Origin: Candidatus Coliplasma caballi | GTDB lineage: Bacteria; Bacillota; Clostridia; Oscillospirales; CAG-382 | Direction of reading: 5' to 3' | NCBI GenBank assembly: GCA_018065365.1 | Contig: JAGHTH010000215.1 | Span: 1 to 15,494 of the forward strand | DNA length: 15,494 bases | In this document: positions 9,524-15,494 of the stretch, piece by piece | How positions within the stretch are numbered: position 1 is the first letter of the stretch | How the letters are laid out: every line of letters starts with the position of its first letter | Made by a program: the position numbers and the translations under genes | The notes under the pieces: generated by a model | Seen by the model: the letters and a program-made list of their open reading frames with translations, nothing else | Told to the model about the DNA's origin: nothing | Databases searched by the model: none

Positions 9524-12091
9524 ATGCCGGCAGACTTCCAACCGCATACGCAAACCCCCGTGCAAGCCGCCGGAACGCTTCGGACGGACCTGCGCAAAGG
9601 ACTTTCCCGCGCACGCGCCAAATCGCGTTTGCGCAAATACGGGCAGAACGTCATCCGTACCGAATGGACGCTGACGTTTGCCGACGCGATCAAAAATCAA
9701 TGCAAAGGGTTGACCAACCTTTTCCTGTTCTTCACTTCGCTGATCCTGTACCTGTTCGATCCGCAGACGCCCTACCTCGTTACGCTGTTCGCCGTTCCGC
9801 TCATCGCGGTGTGCGGCGCTTTCGTCGAGACCTATTCCGCTTCCCGCCTCGAACGCGTCAAGCGGAAATCTCCGGGCAGCGTTACGGTATTGCGCGACGG
9901 GATCGAACTCCGCGTCGATGCGCGCACGCTGGTCCCCGGCGACCTGATCTGGCTGGAAAAAGGCGCGCTCGTTCCGGCGGACGCCCGCATCTGCGAGGAC
10001 GACGGAGAACTGACCGTGCTGGAAACGCCGGTCAGCGGTGTAAAGACCGCCGTCGGAAAATCCGCCGTCGCGTTCGTCAAAGAGGACGAGCCGGTCCACG
10101 CGAATATGCTCTACGCCGGGACGATCCTCACGGGCGGCTCCTGCATCGCGCTCGTCTGCTTTACGGGACGGGATACGCTGATCCGGCAGTCGCATTCGCA
10201 GACGGAGGAAGCCAAAACGGTGCGCCTGCCGCTTGCGATCCGCCGCCAGCGCGAGTTTTCCCGCTATTTATCGGTCGCGGCGCTGATCGGTGCCGTGCTG
10301 CTGATCTTCACGGGCGCGCTGCCGCGTTCCGACCTGAACACCTCGTTCCTGCTGGCTGCCGCGTTCTCGGCGGCTTCCCTCTGCGACGCGATCCTTCCGC
10401 TCGCGTTTTTGACCTTCTCGGAGGGCGCGTATCACATGGCGGAAGATAAATTCCTGCTTCGCAACCCCGACAAACTCACGCGCATCGCGGAACTTGACAC
10501 GGTCATGAGCGCCAAAGACCTCGTGCTCCCGCGCCAATCGCTCGAACTCTGTTCCTACCGCACCGACCGCAAGGTGCGGGACTGCACCGATCCGCCCGCC
10601 GAGGACGGAACGGACCTGCTCTTGCTTTCGCTCGTCTGCTCCGACTATCCCGCCGTGAGCGACCTGTCGGAATTTGACCGTGCGGTCCTCGATTATTTCA
10701 GCACGTTCCGTGTCCCCACCGAAGACGTTACGGGCAAATGGTTCCGCATCGACACCGCCCGTTCCGAAAACGGCGACGTCAGCGGCGTGCTGTCGCTTCA
10801 CAACGATAAAAACACCGCCGTTCTCAAAGGCAAGCCCGAAGACCTGCTTCCGCATTGCGTGGGCTTTGCGCAGAACGGCAAAGAATACAAACTCGACGAA
10901 ACCACCAAACGCAAACTGCTTTCCGACGCGGAACATCTGGCGTACGGCAACGCCTACGTCATCGCGATCGCTTCGGGAACGACTTCCGCCAACTCTTTGC
11001 AGAATCCGGACGCGGAAAAACGTTTGATCTGGCGCGGCCTGCTGGCGTTCCGGGCTACCGTGGAAAGCGATACCGCCGGCGCGGTCTATCGCTGCGTGCA
11101 GGCGGGCATCCGACCGCTGCTCGCGACGGGCGATCCCTATTACACCGCCGCCAATTTAGGCAAAAGCACCGGCATCCTCAAAGACGAAGGGCAGATCATT
11201 TCCTCCCGCGAGATTCGCGCGATGGATTACGGAATGTTCGTGCTGAATGCCGAGCGCTACCGCGTGTTCCTCGAGCCGACCGACGAACAATGGCACACCG
11301 TGCTGAACGTCGAAAAGGAACTCGGACACACCGTCGCCGTTACGGCGGAGCGACAGGAAGAACTGCCGCTCGTCAAGGACGCGGACGTTTCGATCGTTCC
11401 GACGTCTTCCTGCGACGCGCTGCGCGAATCCGCCGACGTGTTATTGCAAAGCGGCGGACTTTCCACGCTGGTTTCCGGCGTAACGCACGCGAAAGCCGTC
11501 TGTCTGCGGCTCGCGAAAATGCGGACGTTCACACTCCGCGGCTTCTTCACTCTGTTTTTACTGCTGTTCGTAACGAGCTTGCTCGGGACGCCCGCGATGC
11601 GCGTGCAGGAAATCCTGCTCGGCGCGATCTTCCCCTGCTTTGCGATCGCTTTGGTGTTCGCGGCGGTGCCGCTCGATCGCAGACAGGTATTGGAATCCGC
11701 CCAGCCTCGCAGGGACGGACTCCCCGACAAAGCGGAACTGATCGACGCGGCGGTTTCCGCCGGCTGTGCGGCGATCGCGCTGCTCGCGGCGTTCTTCTTC
11801 GGAGCGGACACGACCGCGGTCATGCTCGGCTACACGCTCTCGCAATTCCTGTTTGCCTGCGTCGGATGCCGCGATGCCGGAATCTTCCGCACCGGAAAAT
11901 TCGGGCAGAAACGCCTGTGGCTGCTGCTTCCCGCGCTCGCCGCGGCGTTCGCGTTCTTCCTCTTGATCCCGCCGCTGCGGAACGGGATGTCGCTCGTTCT
12001 GCCGAACGGGAAATCGCTGCTTCTGTCGCTCGGCGCCGTTCTCGGCGCGCATCTCCTCTGGCAGATCCGGCTGTTCTTTCTGAAAAAATAA
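9524..12091 (+). CDS. Degenerate P2-type ATPase-like membrane protein (predicted pseudo-ATPase)
   Basis: An 855-residue protein with the full layout of a P2-type cation ATPase: N-terminal cation-ATPase domain (LSRARAKSRLRKYGQN), M1-M2, A domain, M3-M4, P and N domains, then six C-terminal helices (ten in all). Catalytic motifs are replaced in place. The DKTGTLT position reads SAKDLVLP, with alanine for the phosphorylated Asp (codon 10511-10513). TGES reads SGVK, with valine for the dephosphorylation Glu (codon 10040-10042). TGDGVNDAP reads TAERQEELP (11342-11368). The M4 PEGL aligns with CDAI. The lysine of the PExK element is lost. Retained are the A-domain VPGDLIWLEKGALVPADARI, KGxPE in the N domain (KGKPE) and TGD (ATGDPYYTAANLGKSTGIL). 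There is no internal stop or frameshift, so it is under coding constraint. It probably cannot pump ions and may bind nucleotide or regulate a partner. A GTG start at 9512 would add four residues. It lies 28 bases before the DUF1858 gene. Confidence 0.85.
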   Translation: MPADFQPHTQTPVQAAGTLRTDLRKGLSRARAKSRLRKYGQNVIRTEWTLTFADAIKNQCKGLTNLFLFFTSLILYLFDPQTPYLVTLFAVPLIAVCGAFVETYSASRLERVKRKSPGSVTVLRDGIELRVDARTLVPGDLIWLEKGALVPADARICEDDGELTVLETPVSGVKTAVGKSAVAFVKEDEPVHANMLYAGTILTGGSCIALVCFTGRDTLIRQSHSQTEEAKTVRLPLAIRRQREFSRYLSVAALIGAVLLIFTGALPRSDLNTSFLLAAAFSAASLCDAILPLAFLTFSEGAYHMAEDKFLLRNPDKLTRIAELDTVMSAKDLVLPRQSLELCSYRTDRKVRDCTDPPAEDGTDLLLLSLVCSDYPAVSDLSEFDRAVLDYFSTFRVPTEDVTGKWFRIDTARSENGDVSGVLSLHNDKNTAVLKGKPEDLLPHCVGFAQNGKEYKLDETTKRKLLSDAEHLAYGNAYVIAIASGTTSANSLQNPDAEKRLIWRGLLAFRATVESDTAGAVYRCVQAGIRPLLATGDPYYTAANLGKSTGILKDEGQIISSREIRAMDYGMFVLNAERYRVFLEPTDEQWHTVLNVEKELGHTVAVTAERQEELPLVKDADVSIVPTSSCDALRESADVLLQSGGLSTLVSGVTHAKAVCLRLAKMRTFTLRGFFTLFLLLFVTSLLGTPAMRVQEILLGAIFPCFAIALVFAAVPLDRRQVLESAQPRRDGLPDKAELIDAAVSAGCAAIALLAAFFFGADTTAVMLGYTLSQFLFACVGCRDAGIFRTGKFGQKRLWLLLPALAAAFAFFLLIPPLRNGMSLVLPNGKSLLLSLGAVLGAHLLWQIRLFFLKK

Positions 12092-12119
12092 AAAAACAAT
12101 CATAAAGGAGGATTTTCAC

Positions 12120-12317
12120 ATGAAAATCACAAAAGACATGCTGGTCGGCGAAGTGCTGGATCAGCACCCCGATCTCGCGGAATATTTCTTTGCAATCGGA
12201 ATGCATTGCTTGGGATGCCCGCACTCCCGCGGCGAAAGCATCGAACAGGCGTGCGAAGCCCACGGGACCGACGTAAACGAACTTCTTGGCAAGCTCAACG
12301 CTGCCATCAAGGAATAA
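12120..12317 (+). CDS. DUF1858 / hybrid-cluster-associated disulfide domain protein
   Basis: A 65-residue protein consisting of one DUF1858 domain, related to the N-terminal domain of ScdA/RIC iron-sulfur repair proteins and to small proteins near hybrid cluster protein genes. It opens with the typical KITKDMLVGEVLDQHPDLAE. The GMHCLGCPHSRGESIEQAC segment carries a CxxC (C30, C33) plus a third cysteine, C45. The CxxC is a candidate redox-active disulfide or metal ligand. No signal peptide or membrane segment is visible, so it is cytoplasmic. A near-perfect Shine-Dalgarno, AAAGGAGGA (12104-12112), lies 7 bases upstream, suggesting strong translation. It sits 28 bases after the P-type ATPase-like gene and 18 before mscL. 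The family is well recognised; its biochemical role is not established, and the link to its neighbours is only positional. Confidence 0.9.
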   Translation: MKITKDMLVGEVLDQHPDLAEYFFAIGMHCLGCPHSRGESIEQACEAHGTDVNELLGKLNAAIKE

Positions 12318-12335
12318 AAGAAGGAGGTACATATC

Positions 12336-12815
12336 ATGGCAAAATCCAAGAAACCCGGTTTCTTCCACGATTTCAAGACGTTCATTACCAAAGGCAACAT
12401 TCTGGACATGGCAGTCGGTGTCATCATCGGCGGCGCGTTCAACAAGATCGTTACCTCTCTGGTCAATGACATCCTGATGCCCGTGATCGGCAAGATCTGC
12501 AACACGTCCGACCTCGCGGATCTGAAAGTCGTTCTGACCGAAGCCGTCGTCGATGCGGAAGGCACCGAGACCGCTGCCGAAGTCGCGATCCGTTACGGCG
12601 CTTTCCTGTCTGCCGTCATCGACTTCCTCATCGTCGCGCTGACCTTGTTCGTCATCATCCGCGCAGCGATGAAGTTCCAGAAGAAGATGGACGACCTGAA
12701 GAAGAAGGAAGAAGAGCCGAAGCCCGAGGAACCTGCCGCACCCGCTGAACCCACCACCGAGGAAAAGACCCTCGCGGTGCTCGGCGAGATCAAGGAACTT
12801 CTCGAAAAGAAATGA
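12336..12815 (+). CDS. mscL: Large-conductance mechanosensitive channel MscL
   Basis: A homopentameric inner-membrane channel that opens under high membrane tension to release solutes during hypo-osmotic shock. The 159 residues begin with the amphipathic N-terminal helix and the family signature KTFITKGNILDMAVGVIIGGAFNKIVTSLVNDILMP (start about residue 14). TM1 spans about 21-50 and TM2 about 88-112 (LSAVIDFLIVALTLFVIIRA). The periplasmic loop holds a short acidic stretch (about 62-84). The C terminus has a charged K/E/P/A-rich linker (about 113-145), longer than in E. coli MscL (136 residues), and ends in the helix-bundle segment TLAVLGEIKELLEKK. AAGGAGG at 12321-12327 precedes the ATG by 8 bases. 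Its stop overlaps the start of the kinase-like gene as ATGA. Confidence 0.98.
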   Translation: MAKSKKPGFFHDFKTFITKGNILDMAVGVIIGGAFNKIVTSLVNDILMPVIGKICNTSDLADLKVVLTEAVVDAEGTETAAEVAIRYGAFLSAVIDFLIVALTLFVIIRAAMKFQKKMDDLKKKEEEPKPEEPAAPAEPTTEEKTLAVLGEIKELLEKK

Positions 12816-13738
12816 GAACGTATCTGCTTGGCGCAGACGGCGGCGGGACGAAAACCGCCGTCGTTCTGACCGACTTATCCTTAAACCCCGTCCTGCAATT
12901 ACGGTTTCCGCGCTCCAACCCGGGCGACGTGGGCTTCGATACCTCCGTTCGCTTGGTTACGGAATGCTTTGAGGAGACCGTCAGACAGGCGGGTGTGGAT
13001 AAAAGCGAGATCGCCGCGGTATTCGCGGGCATCGCAGGCGCTTCTGTCAAGGGGTATTCCGAAGCGTTGACCGCTTCGCTGCAAACCTCTTTCCCGGGGG
13101 CGTCCTGCGGGGCATCTCATGACGGCATCAACGTTCTGTACGCCGCATTCCCCGAAGGCGACGGCGTATGCGTCATCTGCGGAACGGGATCTTCCTGCTT
13201 CGTCAAAAAAGGCGGGCAGATCTTCCGGATCGGCGGATGCGGACAATTCGATTTACGGGGCAACGGCTATGAGATCGGCAAAGCCGCGTTCGCGCACGTT
13301 TTTCGTGCAATGGACGGACGCGACGAGTCGGGCTATCTGGCGGACACGCTGAACGCCCGCTTCGACGGCTGCTGCCACGATCATATTATGGAGATCAACG
13401 GCTACTCCAAGGATCAGTTTGCGGCGTTCGCGCCGCTGGTGTTTGAAGCGTCGCAGAAAGGCGACGCCGCGGCACGGAAAATCGTCGAGGACAACCTTTC
13501 CTACATCGTCGAGCTGATCGAGTGCGCGGGCAGGTACCTGAACGGTGCCGCGTTCCGCGTCGCGCTCTCCGGCGGTGTCGCGAGGGATCCGTATTCCCGC
13601 GCCTTTCTGGCGGAACGGGTTCCCGCGCAGGCTACGCTGCTCTATCCCGACACGCACCCTTGCGTCGGCGCGGCGGCAAAAGCGAAAGCGATCCTGTCCG
13701 GCGACGAGCCGATCCCGAAGTCCGTATTTCCGAAATGA
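12812..13738 (+). CDS. BadF/BadG/BcrA/BcrD-family ATPase, N-acetylglucosamine kinase-like
   Basis: A 308-residue actin-like (ASKHA fold) ATPase, most like bacterial N-acetylglucosamine kinases that phosphorylate recycled cell-wall amino sugar. The phosphate-1 loop is GADGGGTKT (7-15). D104 in SHDGINV aligns with the catalytic aspartate of NDAxxAL in sugar kinases. Phosphate-2 is GTGSS (124-128), and the adenosine loop is ALSGGVARD near residue 250. The family segment usually reading GGWGxxxGDEGSGYxIG is here GGCGQFDLRGNGYEIG, missing the acidic DE pair; some BadF-family members vary at this place, so activity is not excluded. The CxG motif and iron-sulfur cysteines of 2-hydroxyacyl-CoA dehydratase activators are not evident, favouring a sugar kinase. 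Its ATG overlaps the mscL stop by 4 bases, so translation is probably coupled. Substrate not certain. Confidence 0.85.
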   Translation: MRTYLLGADGGGTKTAVVLTDLSLNPVLQLRFPRSNPGDVGFDTSVRLVTECFEETVRQAGVDKSEIAAVFAGIAGASVKGYSEALTASLQTSFPGASCGASHDGINVLYAAFPEGDGVCVICGTGSSCFVKKGGQIFRIGGCGQFDLRGNGYEIGKAAFAHVFRAMDGRDESGYLADTLNARFDGCCHDHIMEINGYSKDQFAAFAPLVFEASQKGDAAARKIVEDNLSYIVELIECAGRYLNGAAFRVALSGGVARDPYSRAFLAERVPAQATLLYPDTHPCVGAAAKAKAILSGDEPIPKSVFPK

Positions 13739-13796
13739 TAAAACAACGATCACACGCATAATCAATATAAAACTCTTCAGAAAGGAGTAAAAAACC

Positions 13797-15494
13797 ATGA
13801 GCGACGTGATTTACGACGAACTCCGAACGATGCGGCACTCCTGCTCGCACGTTCTCGCACAGGCAGTCAAACGCCTGTATCCCAACACGAAACTTGCCAT
13901 CGGTCCTGCGATTGACAATGGCTTTTACTACGATTTTGATTGCGAGGGCAAACCGTTCACTTCCGGCGACTTTGGGGCGCTGGAAGCCGAGATGAAGAAG
14001 ATCATCAAGGAAAACCTCAAAATCGAACGCTTCACACTTCCCCGTGCGGAAGCGCTCGAACTGATGAAAGACGAGCCCTACAAGATCGAGCTGATTAACG
14101 ACCTGCCCGAAGACGCGGAACTCTCTTTCTACAAACAGGGCGAGTTTACCGACCTCTGCGCAGGCCCTCACGTAGCGTACACCAAAAAGATCAAAGCGTT
14201 CAAACTGACGAGCGCGACCGGCGCCTATTGGCGCGGCGACTCCAAGCGCAAAATGCTGACCCGCATTTACGGCACGGCGTTCCAGTCCAAAGAGGAACTC
14301 GAAGCATACCTTGCCGCGCAGGAGGAAGCAAAGTCCCGCGACCACAACAAGCTCGGCAGAGAACTTGAATATTTCACGACGGTCGATTACGTCGGCCAGG
14401 GCTTGCCGATCATGCTGCCGAAAGGCGCCCGCGTGATCCAGCTCCTGCAGCGCTGGGTGGAAGACTACGAACAGTCCAAGGGCTGCATCCTGTCCAAAAC
14501 GCCGCTGGTCGCAAAGCGCGACCTGTATCGCATTTCGGGACATTGGGATCACTACCTCGACGGAATGTTCGTCATCGGCGACCCCAACGACGAGACGAAA
14601 GAATGCTTCGCGCTGCGTCCGATGACCTGCCCGTTTCAGTACCAGGTCTATCTCGCGAAGAAGCGTTCCTACCGCGACCTGCCGATGCGCCTGACCGAAA
14701 CTTCCACGCTGTTCCGCAACGAAGATTCCGGCGAGATGCACGGTCTGATCCGCGTCCGCCAGTTCACGATCTCCGAGGGACACTATATCCTGCGTCCCGA
14801 TCAGCTCGAGGAGGAGTTCAAGAGCTGCCTCGAACTCGCGAAATACTTCTTGGACACCGTCGGTCTTCTGGACGACTGCACCTTCCGCTTCTCCCAGTGG
14901 GATCCCGCAAACCCCGGCAACAAGTACGAGGGCACGGCGGAACAATGGAACGAAGCGCAGACCGTCATGGGCAACATTCTTGACCACCTCGGTGTCAACT
15001 ACACGATCGGTATCGACGAGGCGGCGTTCTACGGGCCGAAGCTCGACATCCAGTACCACAACGTGTACGGCAAAGAGGACACGCTCGTAACGATCCAGAT
15101 CGACATGCTGCTCGCCAAGAAGTTCGGCATGGAATACACCGACTCCGACAACACGCAGAAGTACCCCTATATTATCCACCGCACCTCGCTGGGCTGCTTC
15201 GAGCGCACGCTGGCGTATATGATCGAACATTTCGCGGGCGCGCTTCCGCTTTGGGTTTCTCCCGAACAGGTGCGCATCCTGCCCATCGCAGACCGCCACA
15301 ACGACTACGCTTACGCGGTCAAAGACAAACTGACCGCCGCCGGTTTCCGCGTCGAAGTGGATACCCGCTCGGAAAAGATCGGCTACAAGATCCGCGAAGC
15401 GCAACTTGAGAAGATCCCCTATATGCTCGTCATCGGCGACGAGGAAGCGGCAAACGGCACGGTTTCCGTCCGCTCTCGCAACAAGGACGCCGGC
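13797..15494 (+). CDS. thrS: Threonyl-tRNA synthetase lacking the TGS domain (3' end outside window)
   Basis: Charges tRNA-Thr; 566 codons are visible with no stop, so the gene continues past the window. It starts directly at the editing domain, without the roughly 60-residue N-terminal TGS domain of E. coli ThrRS. Editing-site residues H14xxxH18 and C121xxxH125 (CAGPH) are intact. The class II core has motif 2, TLFRNEDSGEMHGLIRVRQF (304-323), and motif 3 around GCFERTLAYMIEHFAGALPLW. Zinc ligands are C278, H329 and H461. After motif 2 it reads FTISEGHYI where E. coli has FTQDDAHIF. The anticodon-binding domain begins near 488 (SPEQVRILPIADRH). AAAGGAG at 13781-13787 is 9 bases before the ATG; the next upstream codons in frame do not extend TGS-like sequence. 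The 58-base gap holds a TATAAA (13766-13771) but no clear -35, and is too short for a T-box leader. Confidence 0.96.
   Translation, partial: MSDVIYDELRTMRHSCSHVLAQAVKRLYPNTKLAIGPAIDNGFYYDFDCEGKPFTSGDFGALEAEMKKIIKENLKIERFTLPRAEALELMKDEPYKIELINDLPEDAELSFYKQGEFTDLCAGPHVAYTKKIKAFKLTSATGAYWRGDSKRKMLTRIYGTAFQSKEELEAYLAAQEEAKSRDHNKLGRELEYFTTVDYVGQGLPIMLPKGARVIQLLQRWVEDYEQSKGCILSKTPLVAKRDLYRISGHWDHYLDGMFVIGDPNDETKECFALRPMTCPFQYQVYLAKKRSYRDLPMRLTETSTLFRNEDSGEMHGLIRVRQFTISEGHYILRPDQLEEEFKSCLELAKYFLDTVGLLDDCTFRFSQWDPANPGNKYEGTAEQWNEAQTVMGNILDHLGVNYTIGIDEAAFYGPKLDIQYHNVYGKEDTLVTIQIDMLLAKKFGMEYTDSDNTQKYPYIIHRTSLGCFERTLAYMIEHFAGALPLWVSPEQVRILPIADRHNDYAYAVKDKLTAAGFRVEVDTRSEKIGYKIREAQLEKIPYMLVIGDEEAANGTVSVRSRNKDAG

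Noticed and set aside
12089..12101. A-rich run after the P-type ATPase-like gene as a terminator
   Set aside because: No GC-rich hairpin precedes it, and it is A-rich rather than T-rich on the coding strand. The next gene follows with a strong ribosome binding site.
10855..12105. 416-residue alternative plus-strand frame inside the P-type ATPase-like gene
   Set aside because: Arginine-rich frame-shifted reading with no domain. The main frame carries ten helices and recognisable P-type ATPase blocks throughout, so the catalytic losses are not explained by a frameshift.
13632..15404. 590-residue open frame on the minus strand opposite thrS and the kinase-like gene
   Set aside because: Length alone is not evidence in this composition. 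The plus strand encodes an intact ThrRS with all motifs; the antisense product resembles no family.

Overview
The window reads as a stretch of chromosome from a GC-rich Bacillota (Firmicutes), most likely a Clostridia lineage of the Oscillospirales type. This is inferred from gene content: an ecfA-ecfT-truA block, a ClpE-like Clp ATPase, a DUF5711/CvpA pair, a stand-alone DUF1858 protein and a TGS-less threonyl-tRNA synthetase. All thirteen genes lie on the plus strand, are packed tightly (overlaps or gaps of 12 to 104 bases) and mostly carry AAGGAG-type ribosome binding sites. I see no tRNA, rRNA, CRISPR array, insertion sequence or phage gene, and no gene-free stretch above about 104 bases.

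Layout. 70-930 is an RlmI-like SAM methyltransferase. 965-4279 is an energy-coupling-factor (ECF) vitamin/metal transporter core followed by truA. Its two ATPases, normally the separate genes ecfA1 and ecfA2, are one 580-residue polypeptide here; ecfT overlaps its end and truA overlaps the end of ecfT. 4342-6378 encodes a membrane-anchored DUF5711 protein and a CvpA-family membrane protein. 6483-7115 is a CDP-alcohol phosphatidyltransferase (PgsA-like). 7155-9440 is a Clp unfoldase of ClpE architecture with an N-terminal zinc finger.

The most unusual gene follows a short pyrimidine-rich repeat tract (9442-9500). It encodes a full-length, ten-helix P2-type ATPase-like protein (9524-12091) that has lost the phosphorylated aspartate, the TGES glutamate, the GDGVND hinge and the PEGL ion-site motif, while keeping the fold, the KGxPE nucleotide-pocket motif and TGD. 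It looks like a pseudo-ATPase maintained as an intact gene. Directly downstream come a 65-residue CxxC protein (DUF1858), the mechanosensitive channel MscL, a BadF/N-acetylglucosamine-kinase-like protein overlapping mscL by 4 bases, and thrS, which runs off the window end.

How they fit together. Most genes are housekeeping: RNA modification (methyltransferase, TruA), tRNA charging (ThrS), vitamin uptake (ECF), phospholipid synthesis (PgsA) and protein quality control (ClpE). The segment 9524-13738 may be an envelope or ion/osmotic-stress group, but that rests only on adjacency.
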